From NCBI RefSeq assembly GCF_963576545.1, contig NC_083644.1:25247893-25311892 (forward strand): DNA of 64,000 bases, given 5' to 3'. A model generated the notes under the pieces. That model saw nothing but the letters and a program-made list of their open reading frames with translations, did not search any database and was not told the DNA's origin. Made by a program: the position numbers and the translations under genes. Within the stretch, counting starts at the first letter, position 1. Each line of letters starts with the position of its first letter. Source of the DNA: Limanda limanda. Taxonomy: Eukaryota; Chordata; Actinopteri; Pleuronectiformes; Pleuronectidae. Positions 1 to 12,700 of the stretch are shown one piece after another.

Positions 1-2689
1 AAATCTTCAAGGTATTTGCTTTTAAAAAACATATTGGATTCACTTTTATCAAGTTAAAACGTTCTGAAACACAGGCTGAGACGACTGAACGCTCCAGACC
101 CAAAAAGCAAAGTCACACAAAATTTGATACCACATGGATAATATCAAATTAAGGTTTAGCAAATATGACAGTGTTAGCAGCCGCATGTTCCTTTGGAGTC
201 ATCTCAGGACTGTACGGTCTACCACGGTGTTTGTTTGCAATGTAGTAATGAACTCGCGTGATTCACTAAGACCGAGCCAGCGCCGCCACACTGTGACAGC
301 AGAGCTCACAGCTGCCTGGGAAATAAGATAAACTATTAGTAGATGAAACAGAGCTATCGGTTCCATCTCGCTTGAATCAGGAACTTGTTTGCCGCTGCAC
401 AACCTTCAGGAAATACATGGCCTCGGCTGGTACCGCGAAATAACGCCAAGACACAGAGTGCAATTAAGCCCCGCGTGGCATGGGCAGCCATTATGTATGA
501 AATCAAATTACCTTCATTAACCTGCCAAGTTGGCTGAGGGCGTCACTACCCACTGGTTCTTTCTCCACCCTCACGGAGGAAGATGAATGACAAACCAAAA
601 GAGGTGTAGCATGCTGATATCCCTGTGGAGTTCTAATACAACATCCCTTCCCAAAATTTTGTAATGCATTCATACTCATGGAAACCAATTCTGCTGCCTC
701 CGCCACGTATGTTTTAATGTTGCAAAATGAAATGCATGGCTTGAAAACAATATCGCACGGCATGAGATAATTAGCTCTCCTGGCTTGACAAATGGGCCAA
801 TACCTATGTGCATACATGCTTTTAAGCACTGCATATGTTGCCTTCATGAATAGGCATTGTGCCGCATCCCCAGTTGTAATACATATATTTATTGCCATAA
901 CTCTTAATGCCTGAACGATGGCTGCACGGGAAGAAATGAAAATACAGCTGAAGTGCACCATACTGGGGGCAGTGAATAAAGATATGGGATCATAGAGGAA
1001 GATTAGAGCCACATCGCAGTCACGGTAATACAAGGAGGCTTTTTCGTATTAAAAAGTATTGTGACTTTCTACCTATGACCTCATTTTCCACCACAGAGCA
1101 TGTCAAACAGAGTGGAATTTACACGCTTAAAAGGAAAAAAATCCCCCCACAAACGCTTATTTCTCATAGGAAAACAGGAATCAAGTTAACAGCAAAATGC
1201 AATTCTGTCTGGTTGCACGCATAATCATTTGGCCTTATGTAAAATTGCCGGCAGAGGCACCGGGGGAACTGATACTTGTGGTGACTGGCTATCAGAGGCA
1301 GCATCAGAGGTAAGTGATTCTATTTAGATAGATAATAAATATGCGGTCATGGGGAACCTATATCCAAAACCCACATAATGACTTTCTGCTGTGGCTGGAG
1401 GAGGAGGTTGCCAATCAGTCTTTACAATATTTACAGCAATTTGCTCCCCTTCATCCTTCTCAGTGCTAATTCTATTTCCTCTTCATTACAAACACCATAT
1501 TTTTAATGAGAGAAGCCTTCTCCCAGTCTAAATGTCTCCTCAATTCTTGTGTTTATCAATCACACAGAGGCTTTTAGGCTGGAGACACATGAGTATCACA
1601 TGGTAAAATCAGTCTTGAATTCCACTTAGCCGGTGCACTGACTGATTGGGATTTAGCTTGAATGCTATTTTGAGTGATGGTCAAGTAACAGCTCAGAGAC
1701 ATCTATATGAGAAATGCATTTGAAGTCCAAAAACTGAAAACGTGGAGAGATAAACTGACCTAATTCTCATTTATTCTTGGTTAGCATGCTTCTTTATGCA
1801 AATTCTCTCAAACATTTTGCTCCCTTGATAACTCATACATTATGTATGAAAGCCAATGATACTTTATCTGTTTTGAGTTATTGCTAACAAAAACTGTTGA
1901 GCTTGTGCCACCTGGAGCTGGACGATGCATCAATATCTTACGATATCATCAAATGAGAGTTGATATTATCTGGGATTTTGGCAATTTTGTGATGTTGCCA
2001 AAATGTTTTTCTGGTCCTATCAGCTGCCTTGAAGCTAATGGAACAATTTTCCTTATTAGACTCCTCTAGCTGAGTGAAATGAAACATGAATCCATCTGCC
2101 TTCTCAGTCATCATCTCAGCATTGCTCATTATCATTACCAAAACCTTTCATATCTCAGGAGAGCACCAACAGCAGTCCTAAAAACATTGTCACACTAATA
2201 GTAACATGGTGGTAGCATCTGATTTGGTCAATATCATGAGGCCTAAATGCCACCACATATTTGAACAGAGACTTACTATTATGATCTCTGTTTGGATACA
2301 CAATAAAACACAATCCCACACACATAAATCAAACCAGAAACCATCCAATGATGATTCTGCGGAGGATTCTGTGAAAGATCATTTCATCTACAGATCTGTC
2401 AATGTGCTCATCCTCTTTAATAATCTGTTGCTACAATAAAGAATAATCTAATAACGTATTAGTCTGAAATAAAGAGTCTATATAAGATACAAATGTACAT
2501 TATAACAATCTTTGCAAAATTTAGTTTATTTATTTAGCCTAGTGTCACCTGCAAGTCCTTAGAAGGTTTTATTTATGAGGACGTGACCCAAGCAACCAAA
2601 GAAGGAGGCGGTCTTCATGAGCCCAATAGACAGAGAGGAGACGGTCTGGTCAATGGAGGGTTTCCGTGATCAGCATCATAAGCTTGTCT
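1..2689. other. Non-coding, repeat-poor stretch
   Basis: No gene is recognised. A 176-codon minus-strand frame (503-1033) is the longest in the window but has no family resemblance, no sensible composition and no splice context. One frame of that length is roughly what chance gives in 64 kb. An ATGCAAAT octamer lies at 1796-1803 in a TA-rich, repeat-free block. Confidence 0.6.
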
Positions 2690-2702
2690 TGTCCTAATTG
2701 CT

Positions 2703-2715
2703 GTTGCCTAGCAAC
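2703..2715. promoter_or_regulatory. RFX X-box motif
   Basis: GTTGCCTAGCAAC fits the RFX consensus GTNRCC-N(0-3)-RGYAAC with a one-base spacer. No promoter or gene is visible beside it, so any role would be distal or none. Confidence 0.4.
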
Positions 2716-3255
2716 AAAGCTGAAGTTGGACACAACTAGAAAGTTTTAATGCCCCTTGGTTTTTTACCATCCGTACCATTAGCTGTATGGTTGAGTTGAA
2801 GTGTTATACTCAAGCACTGGACATCTCGTCGCTTGCCGGTGACAAAGGCGGTTCGTCATCGAAGTGCCATGAATCCTTGGATAAGTTTGACTGGAAGGAT
2901 CCAACTGTTGCAGCCAGTTTATCTGGGATGAACAGATGCATTGATATACAGCTCCAGAGAACTTGTTAGCTAGCTACAGCTTTACAAACATTACATTGGC
3001 TGCTCAAAAACTAGTGGTCAAATTTATCAACCTTGATTGAGGGCTATTGTTTGTGACAACTTGGGGGGAGCAATAACAAGCCAGGCACACTACACCAGTA
3101 AATGATGATAAACTTGTTTGCCACCTTTCTGACTGGTGATCAGACAAAATCTCCCTTTAGTTCTGCTTTGGTCTCCACCAACGGCATGAGACAAATATCT
3201 GTCTTTAGCTTCTAAGTGCTCCATTATGTTTATCACCTAGTTGCTGCTTTGAGCA

Positions 3256-3268
3256 GTTGCCAAGCAAC
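3256..3268. promoter_or_regulatory. RFX X-box motif
   Basis: GTTGCCAAGCAAC fits the same consensus with a one-base spacer, 553 bases from the first site. It may lie inside an old repeat. Confidence 0.35.
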
Positions 3269-4188
3269 CGGCAGAGAGTACACAAAATTATTGCTACAAG
3301 CTAAAGAAAGTTAAGCACATTACTTTTTCATTTTTTCCCCCTTTTTAATTTATTTCAACACAGTTTCTAACAAATCAATTTGCATTATAATGTGTTTTGC
3401 TGTGTCTCATTGTTGAATGTTTTGATTATATGATGTAAAGCATATTGAATTATATGGATGTATGAAATAGGCTAAATGTGCCTTGACTACTACAGAGTGT
3501 TGAGCTGCCCTTTGACAGTCTGAGACAACAGAGTGAGTGTAAATGTAGGAGAGATCTACAATACTGTTCCCTTTAGGTGAAGCCTGTGTGCCTGTGTGCC
3601 TGACTTCATAAATTATGGGAGAGAGTTTGTGTGGGTGGGTGTTTGAATGCAGAAAATAAATTCATCAGCTCATATGATCCTTCTACCATCTCATTACGAA
3701 TCATTTCACTTCTCAAATGAACGTCTTAAGAATTTCAGCAGACATACGACATTGTGCTAACTGAAGGAGTCCTGGTTATTGTGTCATTGATTGACTCTAA
3801 TAGGTTACGGTGAGTCACATTTTTTCGCCTCTCATTAATTACTCTCATTTATTTAGTGGACCATAACTTTATTTGTGAATGAAAATCTTATTCAAAAGAC
3901 AAGAAAAATTAGCCGGTGGGAGTTGGATTGTTGGAAAAGGAAGAAAATGAGGTGTCTAACCTAAAGTGACATTTACAAATTACCTGTTAATTTCAACTGG
4001 GTTGAGGGATGATAGGACTGAATTACAGTGACAGGGGGGTAACTGGGTAATGAGAGCTGAGTCTGTAGTGGCCAAATAAGTAACCTGCACTTAGAGAGAG
4101 AGTGGGTTTATTCCATGTGAGCACCTCAAGTATTTTCAGCTCTTGTCTGAACTGTATTCTGTCCACACCCACATGAGAGGCTTGTGAA

Positions 4189-4204
4189 CCCCCCCCCCCC
4201 CCCC
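4189..4204. repeat. Homopolymer C16
   Basis: Sixteen consecutive C. A further run of about ten C lies near 4408. Length calls in such runs are prone to sequencing error. Confidence 0.9.
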
Positions 4205-5203
4205 TCCTACAATCTACTTTTGGTCCAATTAAGTGGAGTCTGGATGATGAATAGTTACAATCAGCCTTGTTTTAGAGGCTTGTGCTCGGGAGGATACTAA
4301 CCATGCAGAGTGCCAGCAAACGTCCACGTGTCAGAGTGCAAGGTGAAGTGGTGAGACTTACAACGGTGTCACCTTGCATCCGTCCCCACTAATGTCTGCT
4401 AAAACAACCCCCCCCCCTTCCCAGTGCTGAGACAACAAGGCACAAAAACTGGTGTCCCGCTCCCTCCCTCCCTCCCCCATGCCCCGAGCAAACATTAGGG
4501 GAGAGAAAACAGCGCCAAGTGGAAACCGGTGACATTTGAATTGAATACCTCAATAATGGATGCCATCTCGCAGTAACCTCCATTTAGCTGGCAGAGCCGT
4601 AGCGGCACAAAATCAAGACAGGATCCCTCAGGTCAATGGAGACAGAGGACGTTGGTTAATGAGGCCTGTACTGCTCTGAAAGCATCACGCTAGGTGCAAG
4701 AGCGAGAGAAAAGCCCCTGTACCTATATTAGCAGTGGGGAGGATGTACATATCTAATAGTTTTCCTGGTATCGGGATGTAAACGTAATCATACTTTATCA
4801 ACTTCCCTCATAGGTCAGTGGTTCCCCGCACGTGTGAGAGAAAGGCAGAAAGGGAGGAAGAGATAAGGTCAATTAGGACTTTGCGCTGATTTGTCTTAAA
4901 AGGTCACCCAAGTCTTCACAGCATTCTTCCTATTGTAAGACACTGGCTGCAAACTCCTCAACAATCTCTCCTACAGCTGTACAGAGCACTAGACTCCACC
5001 CTGACCTCTTTAGAGAGGCCGGCCCAGCATCTCCCTCACTTTCGTCTGACCGGAGAAAACTAATGAGTGTGAGGCTGTGGGTAAAACCTAATGGGGCTCA
5101 GTAGTTTTCGCTCCGGGGCTGACTGCTGAAAATGAACATTTAACCACAGCTCGAGTAATTGAAAAAATGACAAGTGGTACATACAGGCCATCACCCCACA
5201 CAA

Positions 5204-5207
<4 letters not shown>

Positions 5208-5260
<53 letters not shown>
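5208..5260. repeat. (TA)n microsatellite
   Basis: About 26 uninterrupted TA units, flanked by CA-rich ends. The tyrosine/isoleucine frames read across it are not genes. Confidence 0.97.
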
Positions 5261-5263
<3 letters not shown>

Positions 5264-6889
5264 TCACACAGAGACACACAAAGAGCACCCAAATTATTCT
5301 GATTATTTGCCACCTCCAGATTAGAAGCGCCTCTCCACGTTGTCACTTACAGCACCAACCAGCAGTAATGTCAGAATACACAGGAAGAAGCAGAGATGTG
5401 GAAGTAACATCAATTAAAATGAGACTGCTAGCCTCTAGTGATGCCAGATATGGAGTAAGTGCAGAGGCAAGATCTTGATGTTACACACACTTAGCTGTGT
5501 TGAAGTAGGCCGCACAGTAGTAAGCTCTGTATATCTGTGAGGAACCTTTCAGGAAGAAAGCAACAACAAATGTCTGTCTCTTTGGAAAAAAATAGAATAA
5601 AATGTTATGCTAATGGAGTTTGTCTGCGCTAAACTTTGCTCACAGCTCCACCTGCTTGTCATTTATTGACATTGACAGTTGAGCGCAGGATGGTGGTGTG
5701 TATATTATGTAACCTGTGACCCCCACTACTTACACTGTACCATGAGCCTGGCAAAAAAATCAATTAGAAAGTCAGAGTCCAGGTGAAACTAGCTGAAAGT
5801 CCACTGTGAGCCTTGATAGATTGTGTTACAGTATGAATCAAATATCAACATAAAGACAAAGATGCATTAAATAAACAACTTGCATTATGATCTGAGTACT
5901 GGTCATCCGGTTTCATTTTTAAATCTTAGTATCATTTAACCAACTATTCTAAATGCAGATATTGTAGAAAGAGAGAAACATCAGCTCCTACTCCTTTGTA
6001 TAAGTAGCAAATCACAGAATAAACAATACCACAAAAATACTGCGTTACAAGAAAACGTTATTCATTCCAGAGTACCTCCACTGTCACTTTACCTTGAGAC
6101 TAAAAAGACAGATTCATTTCCCGATGGGAACCGTCACAGTTTAATGACATGTCATTATTTAATGACATCTAGAGCCAATCACTGTCCAATATGCAACAAA
6201 TATGAATAGACTATTTTTGTGATTTCTTTTGGTTCTGTATCTTAAAATAGATAAAATGCACAAATAAACACTTTTCATAGTTCATTACAACACACCACTG
6301 ATGCATCCCTTCCAGGACTGTTCCTAGCTTTTTCAGGTCCCTATGCATAATCTTGTGTGGAGGCCCCTCCCTCCCTATGTCAAGCCCTTATGAGTAAATA
6401 TGACATTCCATATGCATTAAAAGTAACACAACGTTCCTCCGCAAAACCTTCTATCAACAATGCTTTGAGAAATTAGTAAACACCAGAGATGTTAGCATGA
6501 TCAATCCATTCAATCAATTCACCTCCAACACTACACTGTATGAATACTACTAACATGACGTGAATATACAAGCACATGCAGTAATCGTGCAGATATAACT
6601 AAATGCTTTTTTAAAGGTTATGCAGTGAAGGTTACAGAGTGGATTTAATCATCAGTAGAGTATTTACTAGCTAACACATTCTTTGAGTGGTGCAGAATTG
6701 TTTAATAAAAAATGTGCCATACAAGAAAAACTTCTGGATTAACAAACAGCTGATGCAACAAATCCAGTTCTTTGATATTGTAAAACTAAACTCTGTTTTA
6801 TTTCCTGTCACACATGTTTGTTTCAACAGTGTTTAAATTAAATAACACATCAAAGATCCTGTCTGCATTGAATAAACCTTAGTTTTATT

Positions 6890-7130
6890 TATTTTTTAAA
6901 AGCTTTATTTAACCCTCAAATTTGTAACATTGTCACACCAGCTGCCATGTACATCTGTAGAAAAGGAGGACAACCATAATGTTACATGGAATATTTTGTA
7001 CTACACAGGATTAACAAGCCATAATTACATTTTAAACATCTACAGTGTGAGATGTTGGTCATTAGGAAGAGCAGGAGGGGGTTAAATGCCTTGCCTAAGG
7101 GCACCTCAGTGGTGGTAACTTTGTTCTTGA
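6890..7130. repeat. Degraded dispersed repeat fragment
   Basis: CTTTATTTAACC near 6904 and AAATGCCTTGCCTAAGGGCA with CCTCAGTGGTGG near 7086-7115 are pieces of a frequent fish SINE-like repeat. The middle is diverged. Confidence 0.4.
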
Positions 7131-9597
7131 CCTTGAAGATGGATGATAAATAGAGTCAAAGTCAACTCAGGAACTGTCCTGGTTTGAGGGTAATTGTTTA
7201 TACAAACTAAAATGAAAGAAAGATATTTACACTTTAATTTCAGTTTATCAGTCTGACATTGGATGATGAAATTAATAAGTATAATATTAGTTAGCAAGCA
7301 CCATGGCATCATAATGAGTAGCCACTGTTTTACTTTAGTTTTTGGTCAGACACTGTCTTGAAATCAGAGGCATTGAACTCTACAAGCAGTCCACAACCAA
7401 AAATGTATCACTCTCCAGTGGATTCAGCTGCCTGTCCGATTTGATGACATAGTCTAGTCACAACCATGTTGAGACCAGACTGTGTAATAACAAAATGATT
7501 TTCTCCAAACACACAAACAAACAATGTCTCTGATGATTAAATGAAACAGTTAGTGAACTTGTTGTTGTAGAATGTCTGTTAGTTTTGGGCAATTACATGA
7601 CTTTTACCACACAACTCAGAAAAAAGTACTGAGGAGTGGAGGCAGCAGGTCCCAACACAGGCATACATAAGTAGTCCATGTTTTACAAGTACTGATCCTC
7701 TCCAATTTATCATTCTAACCTCCATTGTTGTTCATATATTAGTAGTACTGGAGAGTACCAAGAACACTATTGTCTACTTTTAAACACATGATGTCTACAC
7801 AAAGCACTTGTTCAACAACACTGCATACAACATATACTACAATACTAACTTGTTGATGATATGTCTTTAAATATGTGTATAGTTAATTGTATTCAGCAAT
7901 AAGTATTGTATTTTTTGTGCTTTTAACATTTTTATCTGATACTGGAAAGTAACTCGCAACTATAGCTGGAAAAGAAAGAATACAAAATTTTCAATACTTT
8001 CTTGTTAAACTATGAAGTACAAATACTGGCACGTACGGTTTGTTTAAGCAGCATATTAATGTTGTAGCTGGTGAGGAGCTAATCTTAATTACCTAAGTAG
8101 GCCTTAGGTGGAGTGGATGTTCTACTTACTAATTACTATTACTAACAGCAGATACATTGATCCATAGTGCATTATAATGGGTCTACATTAATTATTAATA
8201 ATTGTCAGATACTCTATATGTCATATTTATATGAGATAAATACGGAACCCTGATTTGTGAGAGCCAAATTTAAAAAGTAAATATACCTTTATAATCCTGC
8301 CCTCTAAAATATGAAAGTGCAATTGTTACAAAAAGTAACAAAGTATGGCCAATGTATTATAGTAGGTATATTATGTGTGCTATACATTTTTTTTAATAAT
8401 TAGTTGAAGACCACAAGAACAACTTGCCTCAAGGAGAAGTGGCAATTTCGAATATACAAAATAAGGCAGATTAAAGCTCAATTATTATCTCAGACATTAA
8501 CCAGATTGAACACGACCACCAACACCGTGATCCATCATACTGGTCCAGCATTATCTTAAATGTCCAATGGCTATTCCATTTATGAATGTTATGCTTGATG
8601 GATGATGGCAATTAACAAAATTCAATCTCCAAAGACTTCTCAGAAATCTCCCCCCACATTTAAACACACTGTTGGAGAAGGTAACGCCTCGTTTAGTGTG
8701 CTGTCCTTGAGTCGATTTACTATATCATGTAAATCATGCACTCAAAGTTCATACAGGAGCTTTGTGCTTTCAGAGCCATTTTTAAAACATTATCGGCGAC
8801 AGATCTGATTACTAACCTCGACTATCAGAGTTATTTTAAACTGTCTTCACACACCTACATTTGTTGTTACCAGCAGCTAATAGAGGCAGTCTCACATTTC
8901 ACACTACCCATTGAAAACATCTTTTCTGATGAACACTTCTTCAATATAAAACAAAAGGCCTCTGTTCTTCCTGCTGGAGGGAAACCTCAGCATGCAGAGG
9001 GCCTATGTCTGGCACTGTCCAGCAGCAACAGAGATGCACTGTCTGAATCCAAACACACCTTTAAAAACAGTAAATTGTGTGCGCTGCTGATGTTTCAGTC
9101 ATACGTCAGTAGAATGGGCTTCTTTCAAACCTGGCACGGAATATCACCAAGTGCCATGCAAATAGATTTGCAAGTTTCAGACACTCTCTGCAAGGCTTTA
9201 ATTTCATCCACCAAAGATGTTGTGTTTTAACCCCTGTCCGTTTTTTTTGGTTTGTTTGTTTGTTAGTTAGCAAGATTACGCAAATACTCCTGGATTGGAA
9301 GGATTGGGTATGAAGGACATGGGTGTGTCTCCAGATCAGCTGGGGTAATCCAGAAATTCTTTTCACTTTCACTTTGCCAGATAGGCCATTTTGCTACATT
9401 TTCGCAGTTTTCACAGTAAATAATTCATGGATCTTGATGAAAATCAGATATGTTTAGAGGCCTGATATCTATGAATCTGAACGATTTGGTGCAGCTTGAG
9501 TGAATTTAAGAGGAGTGTTGGGCCTTGGCAGAAGTATGCGCTCTACCAATCTTGTTTAACCTCATTTAACTGTGTACCAGATACATCAATGAAAAAA
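7131..9597. other. Non-coding intergenic stretch
   Basis: AT-rich. 7620-8060 contains scattered AGTACT/TACTTTTA pieces like those in common fish DNA-element arms. A 164-codon plus-strand frame (8736-9230) has no recognisable domain and no splice support. Confidence 0.5.
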
Positions 9598-9780
9598 AGT
9601 CAATCAGTCAATCAAATTATGTTTGTATAGTCCATATTCACAAATCACAATTTGTCTAATTGGGCTTTACAATTTGTACAGAGTGCCTCTTTCTTTAACC
9701 CTGTACTAGTTTGAGCAAAAACGACAAAACAAGAGACTTATAAGGGAGAGTCCCTCTCCCAGGAAAGACAGAAGTACAAC
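9598..9780 (+). repeat. Dispersed teleost repeat (tail-type fragment)
   Basis: The block reads TCAATCAAATTATGTTTGTA, TAGTCCATATTCACAAATCA and CAATTTGTCTAATTGGGCTT, a family I recognise from many fish genomes, usually written with TAGCCCATATTCACAAATCA. The class is uncertain. Confidence 0.6.
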
Positions 9781-12700
9781 AGATGTATCATGACCAATAC
9801 ATGGCAACAAAATATCCCAGTGCCTTTAGATCATATCTTTTTAAATTGTTGTCAAAATTTTTTGGTTATGTACTCCGAAAAAGTACCTTTCCAGTAAGTC
9901 GCCAAGTCAGTTCTATACTCCCATTAACTTCTCTTAAACTGTCAAATTTTGCCTTCCATTTAAATACAAATAGACAATTAAACAATAGATAACCACATGT
10001 TTAATATTTTAGTATTTAATCAAGAAAAAAACTGAAGGCATCCACTGCTCAACAACAATTGAACCTTTAAAGCCCACTGCAGTAGGTCCTTTGAAAGCAG
10101 ATATTTTGCTTTTGACAGCTGATGGAAAATACAACACAAGTAGTGAAGACAAGAGATTACTGATGGTTTGAGATTCAAAACAACTCTGAGCAACTCTGAA
10201 AAAACAGTTTGGGTTGAATGATTTATATTAAAACCTTGTACTGTGCTGCTATTTTACCAGATTTTGTTCTTTGATTGATCACATTTAATTATATTCACCA
10301 AAACCACTACATGTGCACTTACTACATTATGGATGTAAGATGTGTAACAAGTCTGTTATCCTGTTGCTCACAATAAAGCCACTTTGTGCTTTCACAACTA
10401 CAACAGCAGCACTATAGATGCTTTGGTTTTCCTTGTGAATTAGATCAAACTTCCTGGTTTCTCAGGATGCAAACTTCAGGCTGACGTATTCTTCTCTAAA
10501 TGTTTAGTAAGTTAGTAAGTATTACACCAAAGAAATTTAAATTTGAATGATACATGTCAGACATCTCCCACCACCTGATTTCTTTTCTGATTTTGTACAT
10601 ACGATTGTTTAAATGTAAAAATATAAAAATTCAATTCAGTTGACTCGAAATGAGATAAATATATCCTGACTGTTAGTGGTAAAATGTTGTACAATGTACA
10701 AACTATGGTAGCTTATTAGCTGTACATTGATTAGCTAATGCCTCCTTCTTACCTTTCCTTGTTGCCCTTACAGACAAAAAGCAAACATCTTCAGAGAATT
10801 CACAATTGACCTTACTCGCATCGTGCAACATACAATTCCTTCAATACATTTCTTTGTAGCATGGGGAAGTAGTGCAGTTGCGCCAACGTATTTTCAATTA
10901 ATAACTCCAACATTGCTTCTTTTCATTATTCCACTTCCAGTATTGACCTTTTTTCCTGAGCACTTGAGCTCTCCAGCTGCTTTTCCTCTCTACCCATTGC
11001 AGCCTTTTCCCCTGGCCTCTGTGGGGTCTTCATTACCACAGAATATAGATGCTGCTGCCCTGACTGCACGCTGTAATGAGGGAGAAGTTCCACATATGGA
11101 CACCGGCTCAGTGCAGATACACAGCGTCTGAAAATATATGATGCAGAAATGCCTGTATCTAGAGAGATGAGGGTAATGCAGAGTCAAATGATGGGGTTTG
11201 GGGCCCTCAACAGTACTGATAATCATTTATTCAAATACTTCCTGAAACCTGCACTCGATCCTGCTCCTGTCAATAGTTTGTTGATCCTCATCCATTTACA
11301 GTCAAGAATCTACTCATTTGTAACCTTGGCTTGTTTGGGTGAGAATCACACATTTAATGCATTTTCCACTGCAGAGAGGAAAGAAGAGAGAACTTATCTC
11401 GTTTCTTTTGACACCTCCATATAATGATTTTTTTGGAAAGGAGACAGTGGAAGATAATCCCTGGATGGATATGATCCTACCCCACGTCTGAGAGTCTGCT
11501 GAGAGCGGGAGATGCAAGTTGGCTTTCAGACGTCCCCTCCAGCTCCTGCAGCCAGGGTGTTGAGGGGTAAAGAAGAGGTAGCAGACACTAACAAGATCAT
11601 GCAATATTAATGAGGTGTTGAGATGTAGGACATGCAATGCAAATCGGCCACTGTGTACGCAGGAAAATAATATCATACATCAGCATGCAGACTTGCGTTT
11701 GTAAAAGTGAGTAATTAACGATTACCAGCAGAAAAGGGCCACAGCAGAGTGTGAACGCATATTAACTGAAAATAAGTTTTTCCTTTTTTATGGATACATA
11801 TTTTCAGATAATAATAACAACAGGGACTGAAGAGGAGAAACTAAAAAAACACAAAAAAGCAGACGACTGGGTTTTGAAATACAGAATGTCCGAGCTGGCC
11901 TGAGCAGAAACTCAGCTTGACTGTCTCATGACATTGAGTCATGAAATGTTTATATGAAACTTAACATGTCAAAACAACCTCATCCGACCATCTGTAACTA
12001 GATTTAGTCTTGTATGTGTGTGTGTGAAGAGTTTTAATGTAATATTTACTAGAAGCATCCAGATACGTAATGGAAAATATTAAATCTCTAAATAGAATTT
12101 TACTGATAATTTTCCAAAAGTAATTTTGTAACCAAAGACCTCAGAGGTTTGCTACACTGTATATTCAAATAGACAAATAAAAAACATAATGACCAGTTAC
12201 TTAGTAATACTATAAACAATTACAAAAATCACACTATCTTAAGTAATTAGGGCCGATACAATTGCTCTTAGTGACTGATATTTGTAAAATTGGAGTGGAA
12301 TATGTTTCATGTTTTTCCAGCAATGGCAATCTTTTACACTTAACATAATACTTAATACATACATACATAGTAAATACTTAATAATTATTTGCTACTGAAA
12401 AAATTAGCAATAGCTTTGAAGATAGAAGAAAACGATATCACAGATGAGGGCTTTTATGTAGTTTGGAAACAGGAGGTGGAAAGGACACACAAGGTGGGTT
12501 CAGTCCCGAGAGGGACAATGAATTTAGGGAGGGAGGTGTGAGAGTCGCCCTCTCAACTTGGGCTGTTGGTGTAATGGATGGAACACATCTGCAATAGCTA
12601 ACATGACAAACAACCTACTTTCCACAAGCTTGAAAAAGTAGGCCAACAATCCCACTAATTGGTCCAACTCTTGGTCCATTTCTATTTGAAATGTGTAGTG

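Larger units (their letters stand above)
2690..3300. repeat. Possible old repeat bounded by two X-box palindromes
   Basis: The segment 3150-3270 (GGTCTCCACCAACGGCATGA, then TCTAAGTGCTCCATTATGTT) resembles a fish repeat that I recall only loosely. The bounds coincide with GTTGCCTAGCAAC (2703-2715) and GTTGCCAAGCAAC (3256-3268). The 60-codon frame at 2787 has no recognisable domain. Confidence 0.3.
3301..6889. other. Non-coding intergenic stretch
   Basis: AT-rich sequence with homopolymer and TA tracts listed separately. I see no exon-like frame with splice sites and no RNA gene. Confidence 0.6.

Noticed and set aside
503..1033. 176-codon minus-strand open frame, the longest in the window
   Set aside because: No domain, odd composition, no splice context, and about the length expected by chance once or less in 64 kb. 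Not called as a gene.
1796..1803. Octamer motif ATGCAAAT, also at 14267, 17325, 19953, 45188 and 45996 (either strand)
   Set aside because: About two to three 8-mers of this AT content are expected in 64 kb on two strands. Six is only mildly more, so no special cluster is claimed.
8736..9230. 164-codon plus-strand frame
   Set aside because: No recognisable motif, no promoter or splice support, surrounded by non-coding DNA and repeat debris.
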